NCBI RefSeq assembly: GCF_014651535.1
Contig: NZ_BMXB01000002.1
Span: 496,001 to 560,000, forward strand
DNA length: 64,000 nt
DNA from: Salinimicrobium marinum
Lineage (GTDB): Bacteria > Bacteroidota > Bacteroidia > Flavobacteriales > Flavobacteriaceae
Direction of reading: 5' to 3'
Within the stretch, counting starts at the first letter, position 1. Each line of letters opens with the position of its first letter. Below are positions 1-7,858 of this stretch, piece after piece. The position numbers were made by a program, and so were the translations under genes. Below the pieces are notes generated by a model. That model ran no database searches, was not told the DNA's origin, and saw only the letters and a program-made list of their open reading frames with translations.

Positions 1-1514
1 TTCACTATCAGTTTTTTAATCATAATACCGGCACTGCTGCTTACTTTCGGTCCCAGCTGCAAAAGGATGTAAAAGCTATTTTGGATACCCTGGAAAAAGA
101 TAACGGAGAAACGTATAATCTTTATCACGACGGACTCCAGATACACACCACGCTCGATTACAAGATGCAGAAAATGGCCGAAGAAGCCATGGCAGAACAC
201 ATGACCGGTTTGCAGGAACAATTTGAACGCTCCTACGGAAAAAATGCTCCCTGGTTGAAAGAACAGTTGATCAAAGAAGCTATTCCAAAAACCACACAAT
301 ATAAAAATCTTGCGGCAGCAGGCTGGTCTGAAGCTGAAATACTCGATTCCCTAAACCGGAAAAAAGACATGGAACTTTTTGGTTGGGGTAAGAAACAACT
401 GGTACAGGCCAGCATTATTGACAGTCTGCAGCATTACATGAAATTCCTGAATATGGGAATGCTCAACATGGATCCTGGATCGGGTGCCGTGAAATCATGG
501 GTTGGGGGGATCAATCATGAGTATTTTAAGTATGACCACGTATCACAAAGTAAGCGACAGGTAGGTTCAACTTTTAAACCCATTGTGTACACCAGTGCTG
601 TGGAAGCAGGTATTGACCCTTGCACTTATTATTCGGTAAGGGAAGTAACTTATAATGAAGGTTGGACTCCTTCTAACTCTTCCGCAGATGAAGATCCCCA
701 TATGAATTACAGTATGCAGGCTGCGCTAAGCAGATCCATTAATACCATTGCTGTGAAGGTGTTGTTTGATGTAGGTCTGGAAAATGTGATTACTCAGGCT
801 AAAAAAATGGGAATTACTTCGAATCTTCCCAAATACCCTTCCCTGGCTTTGGGAACTGCAGAAATGACCATTGAAGAACTCGGCACCGCCTACTCGGGAT
901 TCGTAAACAGAGGAGCTCCGGTAAAACCCTATTATATTACCAGGATAACAGATAAATACGGAAAAACCATTGTAGAATTTGAACCTGAAAAATCTACACG
1001 ACAGGCTTTTTCCAGCACAACAGCAAGTATAATGCTGGAAATGATGAAGTCTACCGTAAATGAAGGAACTGCTGCACGATTGCGGTATAAATATCAGTTA
1101 CCCAATGACATTGCGGGAAAAACGGGAACCACACAGGATAACAAGGACGGCTGGTTTGTGGGAATCACTCCTAACCTGGTTTCTGTAACATGGGTGGGAG
1201 CCGATGATCACCGTATTGGTTTTCGGAGTACAGGACTTGGGCAGGGAGCAAATTCCGCTTTACCGGTTTTTGCCCTGCTCATGCAGAAAATGAACAATGA
1301 CAGCGATTTCAATGAGATTACGCAGGCAAAATTCCCTGCTCCCTCCTCTACTGTTCAAATGATGCTGGATTGTGAACCTTCAGAAAGGGATAATTTCCTG
1401 GAGCGCCTTTTTACAGATGGGGATAAACCTAAAAAACGTAAGGACTCCAAAGGAGAAAAGGAAGAAAAGAAAGGCCTGTTTTCAAAGATCAAAGGGATCT
1501 TCAATAAGAATTAA
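1..1514 (+). CDS. mrcA: Penicillin-binding protein 1A, C-terminal part (5' truncated by window edge)
   Basis: Class A PBP (peptidoglycan glycosyltransferase/transpeptidase) anchored in the inner membrane and acting in the periplasm. The open frame runs in from before base 3 without a start, so the N-terminal glycosyltransferase domain lies outside the window. The transpeptidase domain is present: the SxxK motif STFK (bases 567-578) carries the acylated Ser, followed by a SIN (SxN) motif near base 737 and KTGT at 1119-1130. The C-terminus is a Lys/Glu-rich tail after about base 1420. It converges on katE, with a shared terminator between them. The family call is confident; the exact 1A naming follows Bacteroidota usage. 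Confidence 0.93.
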   Translation, partial: HYQFFNHNTGTAAYFRSQLQKDVKAILDTLEKDNGETYNLYHDGLQIHTTLDYKMQKMAEEAMAEHMTGLQEQFERSYGKNAPWLKEQLIKEAIPKTTQYKNLAAAGWSEAEILDSLNRKKDMELFGWGKKQLVQASIIDSLQHYMKFLNMGMLNMDPGSGAVKSWVGGINHEYFKYDHVSQSKRQVGSTFKPIVYTSAVEAGIDPCTYYSVREVTYNEGWTPSNSSADEDPHMNYSMQAALSRSINTIAVKVLFDVGLENVITQAKKMGITSNLPKYPSLALGTAEMTIEELGTAYSGFVNRGAPVKPYYITRITDKYGKTIVEFEPEKSTRQAFSSTTASIMLEMMKSTVNEGTAARLRYKYQLPNDIAGKTGTTQDNKDGWFVGITPNLVSVTWVGADDHRIGFRSTGLGQGANSALPVFALLMQKMNNDSDFNEITQAKFPAPSSTVQMMLDCEPSERDNFLERLFTDGDKPKKRKDSKGEKEEKKGLFSKIKGIFNKN

Positions 1515-1547
1515 TAAAGCTGAAAAACTTATTTAAATTTCATTAAA

Positions 1548-1591
1548 AAAGGTTGTTTTTTCCATGCATAATGCAAGAAAAAACAACCTTT
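1548..1591. terminator. Bidirectional terminator between PBP1A and katE
   Basis: A perfect 14-bp inverted repeat (arms 1548-1561 and 1578-1591, core GGTTG/CAACC) flanked by A and T runs, with a 16-nt loop. It sits between convergent stop codons, so it can end both transcripts. Confidence 0.8.
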
Positions 1592-1633
1592 CAAAAGTTA
1601 ATAATCTAAGTTTAATTTTTCTCTGCTATCCTT

Positions 1634-3808
1634 CTAGGTTGGGATATTTTCTGTTTCTTTCCTGTTCCAGAATCGATGCTGACCAATTGCCTCAATGAAT
1701 TTTTTAGAAAATTTCTTTGAAGGATTCTCCTGAATGATCACCCCTTCCTCTTCCAGATCATTGGTTTTCGCCAGCTCTCCAAAATACGTATACTTGAGAA
1801 GTTTCGTAGCCTGCCCTTCTATAGCCAAAGCTTTGCAATGCTTGTAAGACTCATTTATAAAATTCACAGCCATGGCATTCTTTTCGAGCATCATAATACT
1901 TTTTTCTCCTGAAGGAACAAAAATAGCATCAAAGAGAACAGATCCACTGGTGGAAAAACTTTTATCTACTTTGATCCTGTTTCCGGCTGAAGTTTCTATG
2001 GTACCAAGATGTGGTGCAATAATTTTTACTACCGCACCTTCTTTTAATAACGCTGCCCTCATAGGAGTGATCGATTTTTCATCTACCCCGTCGCTGCAAA
2101 GGAAAGCAACCTGTCGGGTACTTATGTTTCCTTTCACAGTATAATCCATGCTAAGGGCTTTGTCTGTTTTCACTTTTTGCTTCACATCTACAGGTTCATA
2201 ATCTTTAGGATCTGCATCTGCAGGTACACCTCTCTGGACGGGTTGCATTGGTCCCCTGGGCACTTCAAAGCCCAGCCCTTCGGCTACCTGCTTCGCCAGG
2301 TCTTTATCTACCTGCGTAAGCAATCCTACCATACGTTTCCTTATCTCTTCAATCTCCACTTTTCCAAGTTCAAACTGAAAAGCACTAATGATCTGTTTCT
2401 TCTCAGCGGCTGTCTGGCTATGATAAAACATTGATGCCTGACTAAAATAATCATTGAAGCTCTTACTTCTAGCTCTTATCTTTTTAGCATCAACTTTTTC
2501 AGCATGGCTAACAAATCCGCCGTCTTTCATTCCGGCCTGGAAAGGACAACCTCCGCCAATAGAATTAGGTTCATAGCTCACTCTTCCTTTGTTCACCTCC
2601 TGTCTCATGAATCCATCGCGCTGATTGTTATGTTTTGGCGCTCTAGGTCTGTTGATCGGGATCTCATGGAAATTTGGTCCGCCCAGTCTTATGAGCTGTG
2701 TATCCAGGTATGAAAATAATCTTCCCTGCAGTAGCGGATCATTACTGAAATCAATTCCCGGCACCACGTGGCCGGGGTGAAAGGCTACCTGCTCGGTTTC
2801 TGAAAAGAAATTATCGGGATTCCGGTTTAAGGTCATTTTACCGATTTTCTTTACAGGCACCAGTTCTTCAGGAATTAGTTTTGTGGGATCCAGTAAGTCA
2901 AAATCGAATTTATGTTCGTCTTTTTCTTCCACCATTTGAACACCCAGCTCCCATTCCGGAAAACTTCCACTATCGATGGCTTCCCAGAGATCTCTACGGT
3001 GAAAATCAGGATCTTTTCCGGAGATCTTCTGAGCCTCATCCCATAACACTCCGTGGGTTCCCAGTACCGGTTTCCAGTGGTATTTCACGAAAGTGACTTT
3101 ACCCTTTGCATTTACCCATTTAAACGTATGTACTCCAAAGCCTTCCATCATTCTGTAACTCCGTGGAATTCCTCTTCCTGAAAGTATCCACATGATCACA
3201 TGAGTAGCTTCGGGCATTAGTGAGGCAAAATCCCAGAACGTATCATGGGCAGCAGTCGCCTGCGGCATCTCATTATGAGGTTCCGGTTTTATGGAATGAA
3301 CCAGATCCGGAAATTTCATGGCATCCTGAATAAAGAAAACAGGCATATTATTTCCCACGAGGTCGTAATTTCCTTCATCTGTATAAAACTTTACAGCGAA
3401 CCCCCTTACATCCCGTGCAAGATCTGTTGAACCCCGAAAACCTACTACTGTGGAAAAGCGTGTAAAAACAGGAGTCTTTTTCCCTTTTTTGCTTAAAAAA
3501 GAAGCTTTTGTATATTTCTCCATGGATTCATACGCTTCAAATACTCCATGAGCACCAGATCCCCGTGGATGTACTACCCTTTCCGGAATTCGCTCATGAT
3601 CAAAATGAGTCATTTTTTCCCTGAAGATAAAGTCTTCCAGCAGGGATGGACCCCGATCTCCGGCACTAAGCGTATGTTGATTGTCGTTTATTCGAACCCC
3701 CTGGTTCGTGGTAAGAAACTCATTCGCACCATCTTCTCTGTGTACGTCGAGTTCTTCCTGTTTTTTCGAATCTGGTTTCTGATCTTTTTTTCCTTTTTCT
3801 GTAGCCAT
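1634..3808 (-). CDS. katE: Large-subunit catalase (HPII type) with C-terminal amidotransferase-like domain
   Basis: Heme catalase that dismutates H2O2 to water and oxygen in the cytoplasm. At 724 aa it matches the large-subunit (HPII) class. Visible residues: distal His80 in [11 protein letters not shown], distal Asn near 153 in GNNMPVFF, and proximal heme-ligand Tyr367 in [12 protein letters not shown]-1/class I glutamine amidotransferase-like domain fills roughly residues 580-715, as in HPII. The ATG at 3808 is chosen; an upstream TTG at 3835 is open but would add nine unfamiliar residues. The first 20 residues are Lys/Gln-rich and include KPDSKK, also found at the end of the 40-aa protein at 7677. 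An inverted repeat lies just upstream (3840-3858). Confidence 0.96.
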   Translation of the reverse strand: MATEKGKKDQKPDSKKQEELDVHREDGANEFLTTNQGVRINDNQHTLSAGDRGPSLLEDFIFREKMTHFDHERIPERVVHPRGSGAHGVFEAYESMEKYTKASFLSKKGKKTPVFTRFSTVVGFRGSTDLARDVRGFAVKFYTDEGNYDLVGNNMPVFFIQDAMKFPDLVHSIKPEPHNEMPQATAAHDTFWDFASLMPEATHVIMWILSGRGIPRSYRMMEGFGVHTFKWVNAKGKVTFVKYHWKPVLGTHGVLWDEAQKISGKDPDFHRRDLWEAIDSGSFPEWELGVQMVEEKDEHKFDFDLLDPTKLIPEELVPVKKIGKMTLNRNPDNFFSETEQVAFHPGHVVPGIDFSNDPLLQGRLFSYLDTQLIRLGGPNFHEIPINRPRAPKHNNQRDGFMRQEVNKGRVSYEPNSIGGGCPFQAGMKDGGFVSHAEKVDAKKIRARSKSFNDYFSQASMFYHSQTAAEKKQIISAFQFELGKVEIEEIRKRMVGLLTQVDKDLAKQVAEGLGFEVPRGPMQPVQRGVPADADPKDYEPVDVKQKVKTDKALSMDYTVKGNISTRQVAFLCSDGVDEKSITPMRAALLKEGAVVKIIAPHLGTIETSAGNRIKVDKSFSTSGSVLFDAIFVPSGEKSIMMLEKNAMAVNFINESYKHCKALAIEGQATKLLKYTYFGELAKTNDLEEEGVIIQENPSKKFSKKFIEAIGQHRFWNRKETENIPT

Positions 3809-3839
3809 GAATTTCTGATTTAAAGTTAGTTGCAAAGAG

Positions 3840-3858
3840 CTAATGGATTGCTCATTAG
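3840..3858. promoter_or_regulatory. Inverted repeat upstream of katE
   Basis: CTAATG, 7-nt spacer, CATTAG: a perfect 6-bp dyad centred about 40 bp upstream of the katE ATG. It has the form of a dimeric repressor or activator site, but no regulator is identified. The remaining stretch to 4073 shows no convincing gene. Confidence 0.3.
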
Positions 3859-4073
3859 GCAGTTCTCTTTAAATTTCAGAAAAATTAGTGGAAATTCAGG
3901 GGTAGTTGATGTTAAAGTAAAAACAATTGTAGTTGCCTTAAATCAAGGAAAGTTTACAATGACACGGCAGGAAATTAACATTTTCAAAAAAAATGAAAGA
4001 AGAAGCAGGAGCAGCCTTATTTAATTTCAGTTTCAAATCCTGAAAAAGTGACCACTCCTACTATTCTGTTTTA

Positions 4074-5591
4074 TTAAAATTCTCCCTGGTTGATGCGCAA
4101 TCTTAATTTGCGCTTGTAGTCTTCTTTAAGCCAGTCCCTGTAGTTTTTGGTACTGTTGCTAATACAATAGGAATACCGCCTTATCCTGTAAGCTATATCT
4201 TCATCCAGCTCTTTTGCCAGTATCCTGGCATCAAACACATCTTCACTGTTTTCAATGCACATTTGAGCATGTTGTTCAATGGACCTTTCCAAAACCGTTT
4301 TCGATTTAAGTCCTTTGGCGATGGTTTCATCATATGCTGCCTCTATATCAAACTCTACTTCTTTAGAATTAGCAAATTGCTTTCTAACATCGGGAGGCAT
4401 TTCATATTTGAAATTCTGCTCTATTTCTTCGTCGCTCACAAGATTTTCCAGATAATAATCTGGTGACCTGAAGATTTGTTTCCAGTCTACCGGAGCACTC
4501 CAAAGACCAAAACGGGCAGCATTGTTCCCAAGGTCAATTACCGTGAATTCCTTTTTCCCGGGGAGTACACGGGATCCACGGCCAATCATTTGGTAATAAA
4601 GTGTCAGGGATTTTGTTGCACGGTTGAGAATGATGGTCTCCACCGTAGGTTCATCAAACCCCGTAGTAAGAATACTTACAGAAGTTAAAATAGCATCAGG
4701 TGTATGTTTAAACCATTTTAATATATCCCTCCTGTCCTGTTTACTGGTCGTGTTATCCAGGTGGCGTATGTCATAGCCAGCATTGCGGAACGTTTCGTAT
4801 ACTTCTCTGGAGGTATTGATACCGTTATTAAAGATCAGGGTTTTCTTACCCTGGGATTTTTCCATATATGCATCCAGAAGTTTCTCCTGCATAGAGAAAT
4901 TGGAATACAATTCTTCGGAAGACTTCACTGTATAATCTCCGTTGATCCCCACTTTCAGCGAAGACAGACCAACATCATAACTATAGGTGTTTGCCTTTGC
5001 CAAAAAACCTTTTTCTATTAAAGATCCTATAGAATCACCAACGATCAATTCTCGGTAATTATCTTTCATAGGAAGTTTTATATTGGAGCTCAACGGTGTT
5101 GCCGTTACCCCCATAATAAAAGACTTCTCAAAGAATTTAAATAATTTCCTGAAGGAATTATAGTGAGCTTCATCAATAATCACCAGCCCTACATTTTCCA
5201 GCTCTACTTTGTCATCGTTCAACCGGTTATTCAGGGTTTCAACCATGGCGACAAAGCACATGTATTCATCCTGATCTGGCAGTTCCTTGATCTTACTGTT
5301 AATGATCTTATTTCGCACCCCGAAGCCCGAAAGCATCTTAGAAGTCTGCCTGCATAATTCTATCCTGTGGGTAAGAATTAAAACTTTCTGATTGGTACGT
5401 TGAATGTATTCCCTTACTATCTGTGAGAAAATTACTGTTTTTCCTCCACCTGTAGGCAACTGATATAGCAGATTATAATGTTCCGGATGTTCATCTATAA
5501 CCTTAAAAATCTTCTCTATATCCTGCTGCTGATAACCGTAAAGCTCTTTATCAACTTTTTTATCTTCAATTCCGAATGTATCCTGCGCCAT
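4074..5591 (-). CDS. Superfamily 2 DEAD/DEAH-type helicase
   Basis: A 505-aa SF2 ATPase of the SSL2/type III restriction Res-like group. Walker A PTGGGKT is at residues 46-52, the DEAH box (VIIDEAH) at 140-143, and motif VI (QMIGRGSR) near 340. The last 130 residues are a charged helical region that I do not recognise. It likely unwinds or translocates on nucleic acid; the substrate is unknown. No methylase or nuclease gene is adjacent, so a restriction or defence role is not supported here. It starts with ATG and has its own -7 promoter element at 5618-5625. Confidence 0.85.
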   Translation of the reverse strand: MAQDTFGIEDKKVDKELYGYQQQDIEKIFKVIDEHPEHYNLLYQLPTGGGKTVIFSQIVREYIQRTNQKVLILTHRIELCRQTSKMLSGFGVRNKIINSKIKELPDQDEYMCFVAMVETLNNRLNDDKVELENVGLVIIDEAHYNSFRKLFKFFEKSFIMGVTATPLSSNIKLPMKDNYRELIVGDSIGSLIEKGFLAKANTYSYDVGLSSLKVGINGDYTVKSSEELYSNFSMQEKLLDAYMEKSQGKKTLIFNNGINTSREVYETFRNAGYDIRHLDNTTSKQDRRDILKWFKHTPDAILTSVSILTTGFDEPTVETIILNRATKSLTLYYQMIGRGSRVLPGKKEFTVIDLGNNAARFGLWSAPVDWKQIFRSPDYYLENLVSDEEIEQNFKYEMPPDVRKQFANSKEVEFDIEAAYDETIAKGLKSKTVLERSIEQHAQMCIENSEDVFDARILAKELDEDIAYRIRRYSYCISNSTKNYRDWLKEDYKRKLRLRINQGEF

Positions 5592-5617
5592 TTAATTTAG
5601 TTTCATAAGCAATTTTG

Positions 5618-5625
5618 CAAAAATA
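5618..5625 (-). promoter_or_regulatory. -7 promoter element (TATTTTTG) for the SF2 helicase
   Basis: Matches the Bacteroidota TAnnTTTG element on the minus strand, 27 nt upstream of the ATG at 5591. No clear -33 TTG is seen. Confidence 0.5.
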
Positions 5626-5749
5626 GCGGATTTCTTAGGTATACCGAAATCTTATAGAGGTTTTTCAGAAAAAAACCTTTTACAGACGCCGCAGGCATTC
5701 ATATTTACCGGATTAGGGAAAAAAATTTTAAACTGAAGGTATTCCGAAG

Positions 5750-6634
5750 TTAATCAAATAGATCTGACGATAAATACCGGTCTCCCCTGTCACATACAAT
5801 ACTCACTACCAGCCCCTCCTCCAGTTGTTCGCAAAGTTTTACAGCAGCAGCAGTAGCTCCTCCACTGCTCATTCCGGCGAAGATTCCTTCTTCTTTAGCG
5901 AGCCTAACAGTCATTACTTTAGCTTCCTCTTCACTTACTTCAAGGATTCGATCTACTTTATCACGGTTAAATATCTTTGGTAAGTAGGCTTCAGGCCATT
6001 TTCTTATTCCGGGGATACGGGCTTCATCTTTTGGCTGTACACCTACTATTTGTACGTCCTTACTCTGCTCTTTCAGAAAAGTAGAAGTTCCCATAATGGT
6101 CCCGGTGGTTCCCATGGAAGATACAAAATGGGTGATTTTTCCGTGGGTATCATTCCATATTTCAGGTCCGGTGGTTTTATAGTGTGCCTGCCAATTATCA
6201 TCATTTGCAAACTGGTTCAGCATAAAATAATCTCCCTGCTTCATTCTCTCTTCGGCATAATCTCTGGCTCCTTCTATACCTCCATCGGCATCTGTAAGGA
6301 TCACTTTAGCACCATAAGCTCTCATGGTCTGTACCCTTTCAATGGTAGAATTCTCGGGCATTACAAGTTCTATGTTCAGCTTGAAGATCCCGGCGATCAT
6401 TGCAAGGGCAATACCAGTATTTCCGCTGGTTGCTTCTATTAATTTCATATCAGTAGTGATATCCCCGCGATCGAGTCCGCTCTTGATCATATTATAAGCA
6501 GCACGGTCCTTAACACTTCCTCCCGGATTTTGCCCTTCCAGCTTTAGGTACAGCTCCACGTTTGGGTTTTTCACCAAACCTGCTGCTTTTACCAAAGGCG
6601 TATTTCCTATAAGATCTATTATGGAATTTTTCAT
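5750..6634 (-). CDS. cysM: Cysteine synthase B (O-acetylserine sulfhydrylase)
   Basis: PLP enzyme making L-cysteine from O-acetylserine and sulfide or thiosulfate in the cytoplasm. The 294-aa protein starts at the ATG of MKNSIIDLIGNTPLV; an open extension to 6709 lies inside cysE and is rejected. The PLP lysine is K42 in GGSVKDRAA, with TSGNTG (substrate loop) and SSGGA (phosphate loop) also present. The short C-terminus favours CysM over CysK. The ATG overlaps the cysE stop as ATGA, so the two genes are translationally coupled and probably work in sequence on O-acetylserine. Confidence 0.95.
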   Translation of the reverse strand: MKNSIIDLIGNTPLVKAAGLVKNPNVELYLKLEGQNPGGSVKDRAAYNMIKSGLDRGDITTDMKLIEATSGNTGIALAMIAGIFKLNIELVMPENSTIERVQTMRAYGAKVILTDADGGIEGARDYAEERMKQGDYFMLNQFANDDNWQAHYKTTGPEIWNDTHGKITHFVSSMGTTGTIMGTSTFLKEQSKDVQIVGVQPKDEARIPGIRKWPEAYLPKIFNRDKVDRILEVSEEEAKVMTVRLAKEEGIFAGMSSGGATAAAVKLCEQLEEGLVVSIVCDRGDRYLSSDLFD

Positions 6635-7419
6635 TTTTCGTATTTTTTGATATTGATGGTGGGAGAATGAGTGACAATGGAATTTTCTGGGATTGAAGAC
6701 GTTAACCATGCATTTCCACCCACAATACTATTGGCTCCAATAACCGTTCCTCCCCCCAGGATAGTGGCATTTGCATAAATAGTTACATTATCTTCGATCG
6801 TAGGGTGTCTTTTTTTATTGCGAAGATTTCGCTCCACACTCAAGGCTCCCAGTGTCACCCCCTGGTAGATCTTTACGTGGTTTTTTATGACAGCCGTTTC
6901 TCCTATCACTACTCCGGTTGCATGATCTATAAAAAAGGAATCTCCGATAACTGCCCCGGGATTAATATCTGTTCCCGTAAGCCGGTGCGCACATTCGGTC
7001 ATGAGCCTTGGCACCAGGGGAAGTCCGAATTTATACAGTTCATGGCTCAGCCGGTAGATAGCAATGGCAAAGAACCCGGGATAAGAGAGATAGACTTCTT
7101 CCACCGAATTTGCCGCGGGATCATTTTCGGCAATGGCCAGGGCATCAAGATTTAATCTCTCAAGAATCCTGGGCAGCTTTTGTAAATAGCTCTGCCATAA
7201 CTCCCCACAGGTTTGTTCAGGATTCCAGCAAACAAGATCTGCCAGCTCCTTAAAATCGACTTCCAGAAGCTGAATATTTTCCTCCACCGGGGTCTCCACA
7301 TCAAAAAGGGTGTAAAAGAGATTCTTCGTGAAAATTTCAGTTTTGTCTTTTATTCTGAATTTTAGGTTCGGAAGCTGCTTGTGCTTTATTATGTCTTCTA
7401 TAATTGCTTTGTTGTCCAT
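6631..7419 (-). CDS. cysE: Serine O-acetyltransferase
   Basis: Makes O-acetylserine from serine and acetyl-CoA, the first committed step of cysteine synthesis. The 262-aa protein has an alpha-helical N-terminal domain and a left-handed beta-helix of hexapeptide repeats from about residue 140. The Asp-His pair of FIDHATGVVIGETA and the glycine-rich VTLGALS loop are diagnostic. It is first in a cysE-cysM operon (4-nt overlap). A -7 element lies at 7457-7464, and its leader carries two direct copies of TCCGGAATG (7432-7451). The enzyme family is feedback-inhibited by cysteine. Confidence 0.95.
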   Translation of the reverse strand: MDNKAIIEDIIKHKQLPNLKFRIKDKTEIFTKNLFYTLFDVETPVEENIQLLEVDFKELADLVCWNPEQTCGELWQSYLQKLPRILERLNLDALAIAENDPAANSVEEVYLSYPGFFAIAIYRLSHELYKFGLPLVPRLMTECAHRLTGTDINPGAVIGDSFFIDHATGVVIGETAVIKNHVKIYQGVTLGALSVERNLRNKKRHPTIEDNVTIYANATILGGGTVIGANSIVGGNAWLTSSIPENSIVTHSPTINIKKYEK

Positions 7420-7431
7420 ATCAATTTTATT

Positions 7432-7451
7432 TCCGGAATGGCTCCGGAATG
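7432..7451 (-). repeat. Tandem TCCGGAATG direct repeat in the cysE leader
   Basis: TCCGGAATG occurs at 7432-7440 and 7443-7451, an 11-bp period of about one helical turn, between the predicted -7 element and the cysE ATG. Each copy contains the palindrome TCCGGA. It could be a regulator site or an RNA element; no assignment. Confidence 0.4.
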
Positions 7452-7456
7452 AATTT

Positions 7457-7464
7457 CAAAATTA
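7457..7464 (-). promoter_or_regulatory. -7 promoter element (TAATTTTG) for cysE-cysM
   Basis: Minus-strand match to TAnnTTTG, 38 nt upstream of the cysE ATG. A TTG lies further upstream at a shorter than usual spacing. Confidence 0.5.
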
Positions 7465-7587
7465 AGAAAATAGAACTCCAATCCAACATGCTTCCAGGAT
7501 TACCAGATCCTCTAAAAAAGGGCAGCTAAAATCTGAAGTTCTTAATTTTTGAGAAGCAAATTTTTAAAGTCGCAATAACTAACAAAT

Positions 7588-7613
7588 CTTTAACTATAAA
7601 AACTACGTTAAAG
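7588..7613. promoter_or_regulatory. Inverted repeat between cysE and the small K/Q-rich gene
   Basis: CTTTAAC, 12-nt spacer, GTTAAAG: a perfect 7-bp dyad in an AT-rich divergent intergenic region, 64 bp upstream of the small gene at 7677. Possible operator; no regulator known. Confidence 0.3.
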
Positions 7614-7676
7614 TTATAAAACCATTATCTTTTTAACCTACTTTTAAATTGTTATTAAACTTAATATCAGGAAACT

Positions 7677-7799
7677 ATGGCGCAGAATGATCAAAAATCC
7701 GGACAAAGGCAACAGAAATCTGAAGACAGAAAGCAGGAGCCTAAAAAACAGGAAACCAAGAAGCAGGAAGGAAAAAAACCTGATTCAAAAAAGCACTAA
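7677..7799 (+). CDS. Small Lys/Gln-rich disordered protein, 40 aa
   Basis: An ATG-to-TAA frame with very biased composition: about one third Lys and a fifth Gln, plus Glu, and no aromatic residues. It is predicted to be fully disordered and cytoplasmic. The stop is followed 35 nt later by a strong terminator, and a dyad lies upstream, which supports a real transcription unit. The end GKKPDSKKH resembles the N-terminal tail of KatE (KPDSKK). I do not recognise a family; a stress-induced hydrophilic protein is only a guess. Confidence 0.6.
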   Translation: MAQNDQKSGQRQQKSEDRKQEPKKQETKKQEGKKPDSKKH

Positions 7800-7834
7800 A
7801 ATTTAAAGTTTTCATTTTACCGAAATTATCTCAG

Positions 7835-7858
7835 GCCACCTCACGAGGGTGGCTTTTT
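7835..7858 (+). terminator. Rho-independent terminator of the small K/Q-rich gene
   Basis: GCCACC (7835-7840), 7-nt loop, GGTGGC (7848-7853), then TTTTT. It lies at the 3' edge of the convergent FUSC gene, whose stop codon overlaps the T-tract. Confidence 0.8.

Noticed and set aside
3830-4024. 64-aa open frame upstream of katE
   Set aside because: It overlaps the katE 5' region and dyad, has random composition and no promoter-start arrangement.
4074-5591. SF2 helicase as part of a restriction or phage-defence system
   Set aside because: No methylase, nuclease or other defence gene is adjacent; the neighbours are core metabolism on both sides.
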